The notes under the pieces are model-generated. The model was not told the DNA's origin, searched no databases, and saw only the letters and a list, made by a program, of their open reading frames with translations. A stretch of 25,208 bases of DNA from Monoraphidium neglectum (lineage: Eukaryota > Chlorophyta > Chlorophyceae > Sphaeropleales > Selenastraceae). The position numbers and the translations under genes are program-made. Positions 10,814 to 24,784 of this stretch are shown piece by piece. The DNA is taken from the NCBI RefSeq assembly GCF_000611645.1, contig NW_014013368.1, positions 1 through 25,208 on the forward strand. The letters run 5' to 3'. Position 1 is the first letter of the stretch, and every line of letters begins with the position of its first letter.

Positions 10814-11041
10814 CATGAGTCATCAGCATCATGCGTGCGAATGCATTACTGTTTGCTGGAGCAGCACCAATGGCGAGGATGGTCCGCCTTGTTGTTGACT
10901 GTTGTTGACCGTGTTGGTGGGGCATGGTTCAACCCCAGATAAGATCGGCGGCGCTGAGGTAATCGGCTCGCAGACAACTAAAAGGGATTCGCCAACAGCT
11001 GGCGAGCCGTGCTGCACGGCGGCGGCCGGTGCAATATGACT

Positions 11042-11064
11042 TGCAATGCAATGCAATGCAATGC
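11042..11064. repeat. (TGCAA)4 pentanucleotide microsatellite
   Basis: Four perfect TGCAA units plus TGC lie in the intergenic region downstream of SNX1. Confidence 0.9.
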
Positions 11065-11651
11065 GCGGCTGGGAGGGGAGGGCAACCAACAGGTTGTGCA
11101 TTGTGCTATCCCATGATCAGGGCGGGGGTGAGCGACACGCTCACAAGGGTACAGATCAAGCGGCTGGCAGCAAACTGAGATGGACCAACTGATGGGCGTC
11201 TATCTATCTGAAAGGCGCAGTGCAAGGGTGGTTCTGACAAGGTGTACGCATGGCTGATCGCCAAATTTGAATGCAACTGGCTGGCCAAGCGTATCGCTGT
11301 GCGCCCACAAATGATGCCACACAACATCAGCTGCGCCCCTCCTCGTCACGCTGCGCGACAGCCGCCTTCGCGCTCCCCGACAGGAATGGCAGCGCAGCAC
11401 CGCCGTCGCCGCACGGCGGCAGGCGACGGGCCGGCGCAGGCTGCCAATGCATCAGTCCACTACCAAGCGCCCTTGAAATTGCAGCGCCGGACAGAGGGCC
11501 AGGCAAGGGCTGCTGCGTCCCAGAGCCCAAAATGCTGTTCTGTTTCAATGGTGTTCGACACGTCACACGCTGCTAATCTTGTACAGCTCTGCGCGGCCTG
11601 CGCGCAGCCCCGAACCGCACCAGGGCTGCGGGGCTGCCACCACGCCTTGGC

Positions 11652-13388
11652 TCACCGCGCGGCCCGCTCGGGGCCGTCCCCCTCGTCGTCCGCCTCGCAA
11701 TCCTCAAGCCTGAAAGACCGCAGCCGCACCAGCTTCCCCCGCCGCCCCGCCGCCGACTCGGCGTCGGCCCCGAAAGCTGCAGGCCGCGGCCCCGGAGGCG
11801 CCGCGCCCGCCAGCGGCGGCCGCGGCGCGCAGCTGAAGGAAGCCGACCGCGCCGGGGGCGACGGCGAGCGCGCCCCAGGCTCGCGCTCTCCATCGGAGAG
11901 CTCGCCGTCTGTCGCTTGGCCGCCGGGGCGGCGCCAGTAGGCGACCGAGACGCCTTCCGCGGGGCGAGACAGCAGCTTGAGCTGCCTGGCGTCCGTGGAG
12001 CGCGACGGGCTGGGGTGGCACGCGGCGCTCGGCGACGCGCTGCCTGCGCGCGAGGGCTGCGAAAGGCACTCGGTGACGAGCCTGCTGGCCAGCAGCCCCT
12101 CCGCATTGCCGCCCACCGCCTGCGCGCCCGCCGCGCGCGCGCGCGGCTGAGCTGCTCCGTCCGCGCCGCGCCCGGCGGGCGCGCGAGCGCCCTGGGGGCC
12201 CNNNNNNNNNNNNNNNNNNNNNNNNNNNNNNNNNNNNNNNNNNNNNNNNNNNNNNNNNNNNNNNNNNNNNNNNNNNNNNNNNNNNNNNNNNNNNNNNNNN
12301 NNNNNNNNNNNNNNNNNNNNNNNNNNNNNNNNNNNNNNNNNNNNNNNNNNNNNNNNNNNNNNNNNNNNNNNNNNNNNNNNNNNNNNNNNNNNNNNNNNNN
12401 NNNNNGCCGCCGCTGCTGCCGCCGCCGCTGCCCGGCGCTTCATCAGCGGCGGCAGCGCGTCGGCGGCAAGCTCAGGCCCTTGAACGCCCTCAGCCACTGC
12501 GCTGGCTGGCGCTGGGCCGTGCGAGGCGGGAGAGGGCGTCAACCCCCACGCCTGAGTCGGCAGAGGCACCTTGGCCATGGCGTCGGTCGCCGCGCCGGCC
12601 GCGGCGCCGGCAGGCTGGTTTGGGTCTGGGCCGGAGTTGGCCTCAGCGTCGGCCCGAGGCCAGTGCAACGTGCCGGCACCACTGCGGCTGGCTGCCAGGT
12701 CAGCGCCCGTGGCCTTCGGCGGCTCAGCTGGCACGTCCGCCATTGCCTCGGCCGTTGATGCAGCAGCCGCCGCGCCAGCGTTGTAAGGTGCCGGGGTCGC
12801 GGCGGGCTGTGAACCGGCCTGGGTGGGCTGCGGCGCCACGGCGGGCGCCTGCGGATGCTGCCTCTCAGAAGCAGGCGCACGCATCGCCTGCAGTTGGCCG
12901 CCCGGCTCTCCCGTTGCAACCGAGGGGGAAGCCTCAAAGGAGCCCGCCTGCTGCGCCTCACCCAGCCGCCCCTGGGGCGTCGGCGGCGCCGAGGCGTCCG
13001 CGTCCGCGTCTGACGCGGCGCCGGGCACCCGGGCTCCCTTCGCGGCGGTCTGATCGCGGCCGCGGGCGGCGGGGGCGTCGTACCGCGCGTCGACCCGGTC
13101 CTCACGCGCGGACGCTTTGGGTGGGACGGCCAAGATCGCAGCCAGCGAGGCCTCGACTGCACCTGGCAGGCCGGGAGTGGGGATGGCGGTTGGGCATGAG
13201 GCGGCGGCTGCTGTTGAGGTGGTTGGGTGTCGGAGCGGCGCTGGGGACACTTCCATCACCCGTACTATGTACCAACTCAACAACAGCTGATGATCCTGCA
13301 CTCGATGGCTGTCGGTCTGCAGCGGGGGCAGGCACAGCGCAGCTTGGCGGTTCAGGCGGCGCACGGCGCAGGATCGCTTGTGTGCCAT
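11652..13388 (-). CDS. Ala/Pro-rich hypothetical protein, interrupted by an assembly gap
   Basis: One minus-strand frame stays open from an ATG at 13386-13388 to a TGA at 11652-11654 (578 codons, of which about 69 are unknown because of the N run). I recognise no family. The N-terminal part is rich in Ala, Pro, Ser and Gln. A poly-Ala run abuts the gap. The C-terminal part has Ser/Pro and acidic patches (TDGELSDGEREPG, then LEDCEADDEGDGPE close to the end), typical of a disordered regulatory or scaffold protein. No signal peptide or membrane segment is evident. The frame is the same on both sides only if the true gap length is a multiple of three. The N-terminus may lie in an upstream exon, since the pyrimidine-rich stretch before CTGCAG near 13322 could be an acceptor. 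A plus-strand frame (11916-12758) also spans the gap and cannot be fully dismissed. Confidence 0.45.
   Translation of the reverse strand: MAHKRSCAVRRLNRQAALCLPPLQTDSHRVQDHQLLLSWYIVRVMEVSPAPLRHPTTSTAAAASCPTAIPTPGLPGAVEASLAAILAVPPKASAREDRVDARYDAPAARGRDQTAAKGARVPGAASDADADASAPPTPQGRLGEAQQAGSFEASPSVATGEPGGQLQAMRAPASERQHPQAPAVAPQPTQAGSQPAATPAPYNAGAAAAASTAEAMADVPAEPPKATGADLAASRSGAGTLHWPRADAEANSGPDPNQPAGAAAGAATDAMAKVPLPTQAWGLTPSPASHGPAPASAVAEGVQGPELAADALPPLMKRRAAAAAAAAXXXXXXXXXXXXXXXXXXXXXXXXXXXXXXXXXXXXXXXXXXXXXXXXXXXXXXXXXXXXXXXXXXXXXGPQGARAPAGRGADGAAQPRARAAGAQAVGGNAEGLLASRLVTECLSQPSRAGSASPSAACHPSPSRSTDARQLKLLSRPAEGVSVAYWRRPGGQATDGELSDGEREPGARSPSPPARSASFSCAPRPPLAGAAPPGPRPAAFGADAESAAGRRGKLVRLRSFRLEDCEADDEGDGPERAAR
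12202..12405. other. Assembly gap (204 N)
   Basis: All 204 bases are N. The right edge is a GCC/GCT triplet repeat (12406-12430) and the left flank is a GC-alternating and GCC-rich stretch, so the gap probably marks a repeat or very high GC region the assembler could not close. Its length is likely an estimate. Confidence 0.98.
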
Positions 13389-15263
13389 GCGAGGCTCGAC
13401 TAGCAGCGTAAGAAAGAAGTCGTTATTCTGGTGGGATCCTCACCAGGCGGTGCAGCAACGCAGGGTAGGCACCACCACCACCGCGCCCAGCTCATCATGT
13501 TGTTGGTGCCCGCGGGTTTCCCCTGGATGTGATGCGATCGGCATTGACAGATTGGTCTTTTATCTCGTCACGATACGTACGCGAAATCGATCGTGCACTG
13601 TGTGCCCCAGCGGTGACACCTTTCAAACTGCTGGTGGCGATCGGAGCTCCTCCGGTTCATTCGTACCAGAACGGCATGTTGGATAGGCAGTGCTCTGATT
13701 GTGAGTGCACAGCTGGCCAACCGCAGCTGTGGGACACAACCAGCGACGCCAGCGGCGCAGGCGCTGGTCAAGGTCGGCGGGCTGAGCTCCGCTACTGAGC
13801 ACCCTGGTGGGCGACTGTCAACGGCTCACCCAACACATGACATGTGTCGGGCCGCACGAGCCCCCCTGGCCGTTGCGATCGCTGCAAATCCTGTACAGCA
13901 CTTCAGGCAAACACTCTTGCAAATGGCGCTGACAGGGGACTCACGGTGTAACTCGTGGCAGCATGATCCCCTGGCAGCATACCATGTCATGTTTGACCAC
14001 ACACATGTCTCGTACGACTTGTGAGACTTGTAATTTTGCTCCAGGCAAAGATGTCTCTTCCCTTTGTCAAGCTCCGCTACTCCCCCCTGCCTCGCGTCTG
14101 GCTAACACGGGTATCAGTGCAGCAATTTGCAGTCAATGCTCGGAATTCAGCGCCTGCACGTGTGTACAGCGGTGTCGTGCTCTTTGCGCATGGTTTGAGG
14201 CGCCAGGAAAATCCAAACTTAGAAATCTTACTGCATTACCCACAGCAACAGCTGCCCCGCGTGCTCTTCTGCGTGCGACAGACCTGCACGCGTGTGGAAA
14301 AGGCGTCCTTCACCAAAAGCGGTGATGCGCATCATGCAAGGCCAGTCGGCCAGAGGGGGGGCACACACTGACGCTGCCCTGTGTTGCGGCAAAAGTTCGC
14401 GCTGCATTCGCACCCACAGGGCATGGTGAAGTTGAAGAGTTAGACCGCGGCAGGCCGCTGTGCTCCACCGCGCATGGTGAGCAGGGCCAACGCCTGGGAT
14501 CTCACGCGCCCTCGCCCGCTCTATTCCAGGAGGATTGCGCGCACTGATGCAAATCAATAAGCTTGCCAAAGCAGCAGAAGCCCACACAACGCCACGTCAA
14601 AATAGGGGTGAGCAGCGGCGACCCCACAGCGGGGCCAACCGGCCATGGCTGTTGTGATTCCCCACACAATTGTGGCAGCGCAGCTGAGCTTGCGAATCGG
14701 GTGCGGCTCAGTGCAAGTCAGGGGCAGGAGGTGCACATGCATTCTGCGTGTGAACTCACAAGGAAAGCGGCGGTGCAGGCGCCAAACGAATGCGGGCTCC
14801 TGAGCAACCCATCACACTCTGTTCTGGCTGATGGACTTCAGAAAGTAAACTTGTGTCAGAAGAGCGTTCCCTACAGCCAACAGCAAGAATACCCACTGAA
14901 AACTTCAAATTCAAGGTGCCAGTCGGTGCTGCACAAGCGGTGCTGAGCACTTCGCAAGGGGCAGTAGTGAGGGTCACAAGGTGCCGAACACTGCATCCAG
15001 TAGCAGACCACTCGAAGTGTCGTGCAAAACGGTCCACCAAAGCCCAATGGCAGAGGCTGATGAGATAGGCAGTTCTATGCTGCTTGTATTCAGGTTGCAA
15101 TGCCCTGGTGGGGTTACGCACCCCACCAACAACACAGAGGTTTGCAGAAGCACCACTGTTCAGGTTAAAGTTGTCTCGCAAACATCGCGTCGATGACGAA
15201 CATTGTGGAAGGCAGCCTGGCTGGGGCGCCCAACTCAGCTTCTGCCACACAAGTCACCCCTCC
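13389..15263. other. Gene-free region, about 1.9 kb
   Basis: The region lies between the 5' end of the Ala/Pro-rich gene and the stop of the Reeler-b561 gene, both on the minus strand. GC is lower than in the genes. It should contain the promoter of the former on the left and the 3' UTR of the latter on the right. TGTAA occurs on the plus strand near 13945 and 14027, which is the wrong strand for either neighbour; I saw no TTACA just downstream of the Reeler-b561 stop. Short open frames show no domain and no exon-like splice pattern. A small lineage-specific or noncoding gene on + cannot be excluded. Confidence 0.45.
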
Positions 15264-17631
15264 TCAGACTTTTTGAGTTGCAGGGGTGCCGTTGTCCATG
15301 CACCCTGTTGCCAAGTTGTCGCCGCTGCCATGTCCATCGCTGTTGCCATCTTGCATACTGAGGATGTGGCTTGCCTCGAAAACACCGAACATCTTGTTGG
15401 TGTCAGGATCGTACCTCTGAGTCCGCCGCATTTGAATCCGCAGCGCTTCCAGCATCACCGCTGCAAAACCAACAGCGCCCGCAGCGGCCGCCGCGGGCGC
15501 CACCCAGTAAACGAGCGCATGCCCTTTGAAGCTGTTGGCCAGGATGATCCCCAAGACACAGTTCGCCACGCCAGCCGCGACCGTCACCACACCCCACGCG
15601 CCCCGCAGCGCTGACAGCAGCCCGCGGCCGTGCCGCGGCGTCCCGGCGGGCAGGAGCAGCGAGAGGGCAAAATACAGGACCGCGGCCCCGAGGGCCGCGA
15701 GTCCGAGGTACTGGTGGGGTCCGTGCAGCCGCACAGACCTGAGGGTGCTGAAGCCGAAGCCAATGATGTTCGAGGCCAGCCCTCCCAGGCCGCAGAGGAC
15801 AGCGAGCAGCACAACAGTCACATGGACCCACCGCCAGCTGGGTGAAACCTCGCCCTGTGCGTGCGTGTTTGCGAGCGACCGTGCTTGTGCCAAAGGGTCT
15901 GGGGGGCAGGGTTGCAGAGCAAGTTAATGCGCAGGGCAGACCACCGCCGAGCCTGCGTGCTGCTGGGGTTGCCGTTTCCAGGCGAGCTTTGACTGGCCTC
16001 TGCCTGCGGCTGCAGCGCGGGCACCACCCCTGCGCCGGCTGTGGCGGGGTCCCCCAGGCTCACCGTGCGAGTGTCTCGCCCAAACACCCATCGGTGCCGG
16101 GACACAAGTGCGCCCAGCGGCAGCAGCACCACGAACGCAAGGAGCATCAGCGCGCCGTGTAGCGCCAGCAGCGCCATGCGGTTGCGGGGTCCCTTGACGA
16201 CCGGCCTCAACAGCAGCTTGTCCCCGGCCTTGGCGTCGAGTGGCGGTGCGTCGCCGTCCACCAGAGACGAGGGCGTCGCCGTGCGGGCAGCTGCCGCGCC
16301 GACGACTGCGACTGGGGTGGTGCTGGCGGCGACGGCTGCGATTTTCGGGACAGGCGCCTTGGTGGCGGGGGCCTCAGGCAGGTTCTTGGGTGCATTGCTC
16401 AGGGTCTTTGGCAGGGCGATGGGCGTGGTGACAGGCTTGCCTGCGACCAGGGGGGTAGTGAGTGAGCGGGCTTGATTTTGCTTGATCCTCAGCCACAGCT
16501 GCACCCTAAATGCGGCAAGGCAGCCAAGCTCGAGACAGCCAGACCGCTACGCCATCTGACAAAACTGCGCGCCAGGTGTAGGATTTTCATGCTGTCTGCC
16601 AAGAAAGCGTCCACTCACACTGCGCTGCTTTGCTGATGTCGGCACACGGGCCATCGGTGTAGCCAACGTCCACCTCGGCAGTGGCCTGGTGATAGTAATC
16701 CTTCGCGCCAGCTGCTGATGTCACCTTGAACAAAATGGTGGTGCCTGTGCAGGCGTGGTGGCAGCCGCTTGTGTTTGGGCGAACTTCTGGGCCGAAGGGG
16801 TGTGTGCACGTGGCAGACGCAGGCGCAGGCCGGCGGCTGCCCTGAACCCCTAGCACGCTTCAGTAGTGCCCCAGGCACCCGGCTAACCTCACCTGCCGCA
16901 TCGCAAGGCGCGGTAAAACTGCTCTCAAAGCCATCAAGCCGCATGTTGGCCGAATACTTGCGGTTGAGGCTGCGGGTTTGCGTGGATAAGACATTTCTGG
17001 AGGGACACAGGGGGCTGATAACGGGAACCTGCAGGCAGGCGGGCCAGCGACATCCATAAACATACGCAAGCCGTGCCGCCCCCAGCTGCAAGAGGGATTG
17101 TAAAAAATCCCTTGAAGATGGCATCCAGTCGCACGTCAGCTCCCTCCTCACCAGCGCTTGTCCCCAGTGCCCAGTACACCGTTTGACGCCGTGAGCAGTG
17201 CTTGGCGCTCCTCAACAAACTGCACGTCAATCTTGTAGGTGCCGCCTGGGCAGAAAGACTTTTTTGGAAGTCCCTTGGAATCCTTGACAGCGAACGTGGT
17301 CGTGCTGTGGAGGCGCGGCAGCCGCGGTGGCCGTACTGGGTTGATGTTGGCGCCAGGCGGTTGCATGCGCTGCGGGTATGCTGCCTGGCGTCACCCCACG
17401 GAAAGCTGATTGATCACGCGAGGCCTTGCCGCTACCACCATTGCAACTCGAATGGCTTGTACTTCGTAACGCGACCCACCTGTCGGGCTTGGGGGCTCCG
17501 TGGCCCGCAAACTTGACGCCCGGGTGATCCAGACACCCCTCCGCGCGCTTGTTTGCAAACAGGCCAGGGTAAGCTTCAGAACTTAGAGCATATGACATCA
17601 GCAATACCAGCAGGAGCTGGGGCCCTGCCAT
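15264..17631 (-). CDS. Reeler-domain cytochrome b561 membrane protein (FRRS1-like, without DOMON)
   Basis: Six exons on the minus strand (17631-17480, 17304-17152, 17014-16893, 16744-16619, 16440-16064, 15854-15264) give 506 residues. The start is set by a clear signal peptide (MAGPQLLLVLLMSYA, cleaved near 20). Residues about 21-175 resemble a Reeler domain (EGCLDHPGVKF, SFCPGGTYKIDVQF, ALLTASNG, FESSFTAPC, then ILFKVTSAAG). A Pro/Ala/Thr linker (about 186-268) follows, then five hydrophobic helices: about 273-297 (LHG, His279), 320-344 (His321), 356-379 (His357), 397-417 and 423-450. This is the order of animal FRRS1, a transmembrane ferric reductase or electron carrier, but with no DOMON domain. 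Arg394 sits where the fourth heme-ligand His is expected. The acceptor of exon 3 (17014) was chosen for phase and may be off by a few residues. It is head-to-head with SIRT2. Confidence 0.83.
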
Positions 17632-18079
17632 CCTGGCTGCGGCAAGACTAGCAGTGCAAACTATTGTCAGCGCGTGAGGTGATGAGATGCGTTTGTTGAG
17701 CAAGGACGGCGCGAACTGTCGGCACAAAGGGGGTTCTAATTCCCATGTGGCCGTACCAGCAAGGGACTCCCGACGCAGCGATGCACTAGGTTGACTCACT
17801 TGTGGGAGATTATCGGGCAGCTGCCGGAGTGTACACAACAAAATATAACTCATGCAATCGTGTTCACGTTGAAAAGAAGCCCCACTCTTCAGGTGCCAGA
17901 CTCTCAAGATCACGGGTGTGTGTCTCCAGACAAACATATACGGAAGCCTGGTTGCTGCGGGTCGCTGCATGCTTGGAGCAACACACAGGCGCTTGAGCTA
18001 CGCTGCTCGAAGGCAGCCCAGTCGTGCAGGCCTGCACTTGGCCGACCGTTGCGGGCGCACCAGCAGGAGGCGTACCGCG
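17632..18079. promoter_or_regulatory. Shared divergent promoter region, Reeler-b561 / SIRT2
   Basis: Only 448 bases separate the two start codons, which point outward, so both promoters and 5' UTRs must fit here. An AT-rich AAAATATAACT near 17840-17849 is the only TATA-like element, about 210 bases from one ATG and 235 from the other. An in-frame ATG at 17969 would extend SIRT2 by 37 residues. Confidence 0.5.
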
Positions 18080-22854
<4,775 letters not shown>

Positions 22855-23454
22855 CGCACACTCCTTTTTGATGGCGGCGGGCACCCTCGTGCGGTAATGC
22901 CTCTTCACATGAGCCCCATCACCTCTTGAGCTGGAAGCGTTGACTGGTACTGAGCTGCCACTGCACCTGCCAGGCCTGATTGCACGCACCTACCTGGTTC
23001 AAGCCCCAAGGAAGCCCAATCCATCTGAGACTTACGGCATATGGCATCAGCAATGTTGGTTCATTACATACAAACAACCTCGCATGATATCGTTGAGGCT
23101 CCACCACATCACTGACGCCCGCCTGCTTTACGGCAAAGCCCGAAGGCTGACCTTGCACCGAACACCCCAATTCATCACACCCTTACATCGTTTCATCTGT
23201 AGAAGAGCCAGCATACCTAGCAGGTCAACTCAGCAAACCAGCAGTGGCCCTTGTCTTGGTGCTCCGCGGGCTTTTGCGGAATCGTGGGCGGGTGTATTGT
23301 ATAGTTTTCAATTAATTGTGGGGAAGTTGGTGGTGCGGAGTCCCCACGCACCGTGCTGCACAAAGTGCGCGTTGCGGCGCAAGCAACCGAGCTCGCTGCG
23401 CCGCGGTGTACGGTCAGCCCACAGCCCCGGGGCGCCCCCACGGGCCGACAGCAG
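22855..23454. promoter_or_regulatory. SIRT2 3' flank and upstream region of the polyglutamine gene
   Basis: Six hundred bases separate two tandem + genes. The SIRT2 stop itself sits inside a TGTAA (22850-22854); I see no later TGTAA, so the true poly(A) site is unclear. An AT-rich block (about 23290-23325, with TTTTCAATTAATTG) lies 130-165 bases before the next ATG and could be part of its promoter. I see no gene. Confidence 0.4.
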
Positions 23455-24345
23455 ATGTCGGCCCATCAGGCGTCGGCGGGCGTGGCGCGGCGGTCTCAGG
23501 ACGGCGTCAGCACGGCGCCGAGCCAGCGCGCGCGGCGCGAGTGGCGCGAGTTTGACACATGGTTTCGGGGCGTGTATGACAGATCTGGGCACCGGCCGAA
23601 AAAGGCGCTGATCGTCGGGTGAGCAGGGGCCGATGCGGCAGGGATTGGTGGTACCAAGTTGAGTATCTGCACATGGCACCCCCGTCTGGCGCCTAGGGTC
23701 CTGGCCAGCGCGCATCACCAGATGCCGGCACGCAGGGATGAGCGGGGCGGTGCTTCGCGCGGCCCACCGCTTGCGCCGCGCTCCGCCCACCGGCGCGCGC
23801 GGCGCCGGCATCGCGCGCCTGCCGCCCCAGGTGGTACGAGCAGCACGCGCCGCTGGTGTGGGCCTCGGCCGACCGGCCGTCGCTGCAGGAGGCGCGCGAC
23901 CGCGCCAAAGGCCTGGGCCGCACGCTGCTGGCGGGGCGCGAGGCCGGCGGGCAACGCAGCCACCGCTACCCGCTCAGGAGCCACCGCGGCAGCGTGAGTA
24001 CCGGCGTGTTGCACTTGTGCCGAAGAGTTGCCTGCGCAGTAGCATGCGAGCTGAGGGAGCAAGCCCAGCAGCATGCAGCAGCAGCGCCTCGCATGCATTC
24101 CGCCTTGCGGCATGGGACGACAGGGTTCGGCCTTGCCCGCGCACCTCCCTGTTTACGCAGGCTGGCAGCAGCAGGCGCTCCTCTGCGTTTGCAGACAGCA
24201 GCGGGCGGACCAGCAGCGACGGCGACGGCGTCGGCAGCGACAGCGGGCCTCGGCAGGAGTCGCAAGTGCGACGGTTGCGGCCGCGCGCGTCCACGCCGCC
24301 ACCCTATCAGCCGCAGGCTCCTGCAGACGTCGGGGGTGCGGGTCC

Positions 24346-24384
<39 letters not shown>

Positions 24385-24469
24385 ACGCAGGGTGCCGTCG
24401 CTGCCCTCGCCAGCCCAGTTGCATGCAAGCGGGGGAGCAGGTCACGGGCCCATGACTGGCGGCACCCCT

Positions 24470-24517
<48 letters not shown>

Positions 24518-24784
24518 CAGCAGCAGCTGCACGGCCAGCCGCACCACCACCAGCTTCACACCCCTCAACAGCAGCAGCATGCGGCAGCGGCAGCCGCGAT
24601 GGCCGCGGCAGCAGCTGCAACTGCCGTCGCGTCTGCAGGAGGGCCGTCGGGCAGCGGCACGCCGCTCAGCACGGCCGCGCACCAGCCCGGCGGCGTCTGC
24701 AGCGGCGAGGAGTGGTGCGATTGGGAGGAGGAGCCGATCGGGATGGATATTTTCATGGTCGGAAGCCACATGCACACGGATTGA
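23455..24784 (+). CDS. Polyglutamine protein with compact basic N-terminal domain, possible transcriptional regulator
   Basis: Three exons (23455-23618, 23831-23993, 24161-24784) join in phase (2, then 0) to 316 residues. I do not recognise the family. Residues about 24-85 form a Trp/aromatic and basic module: EWREFDTWFRGVYD, RPKKALIVGWYEQHAP, VW, then EARDRAKGLG. Its spacing of aromatic and basic residues looks like a small folded, perhaps nucleic-acid-binding, domain. Residues after 109 are Ser/Asp-rich, then basic (RRLRPRAS), then Gln runs of 12 and 14 coded by pure CAG, a His patch (HHHQLH), poly-Ala, and an acidic aromatic tail (EEWCDWEEEPIGMD). That combination is typical of transcription regulators, but this is inference. 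The donors GG|GTGAGC and AGC|GTGAGT and the pyrimidine-rich acceptors are good. ATG 23455 is the first clear ATG in its frame. An upstream noncoding exon is possible. Confidence 0.72.
24347..24382 (+). repeat. (CAG)12 coding polyglutamine
   Basis: Twelve pure CAG codons lie in exon 3 of the polyglutamine gene. Confidence 0.95.
24473..24514 (+). repeat. (CAG)14 coding polyglutamine
   Basis: Fourteen pure CAG codons are followed by GAG and three more CAG, in the same exon as the (CAG)12 tract. Confidence 0.95.

Larger units (their letters stand above)
10600..11651. other. Gene-free region between convergent SNX1 and the Ala/Pro-rich gene
   Basis: About 1.05 kb contains the SNX1 3' UTR and the 3' flank of the next minus-strand gene. 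It holds a TGTAA at 10809-10813, an AATGC pentamer array at 11042-11064, and nothing that reads as a gene. Confidence 0.5.

Noticed and set aside
11916..12758. Plus-strand frame spanning the N gap
   Set aside because: Shorter than the minus-strand frame across the same gap and Arg/Ala-rich throughout, as expected of an antisense shadow. Kept only as a low-probability alternative.
13322..13500. Possible extra upstream exon of the Ala/Pro-rich gene (ATGATGAGCTGGGC with a GTGAGG donor)
   Set aside because: Joining it to the pyrimidine-rich acceptor near 13322 puts the reading in the wrong phase and soon meets a stop.
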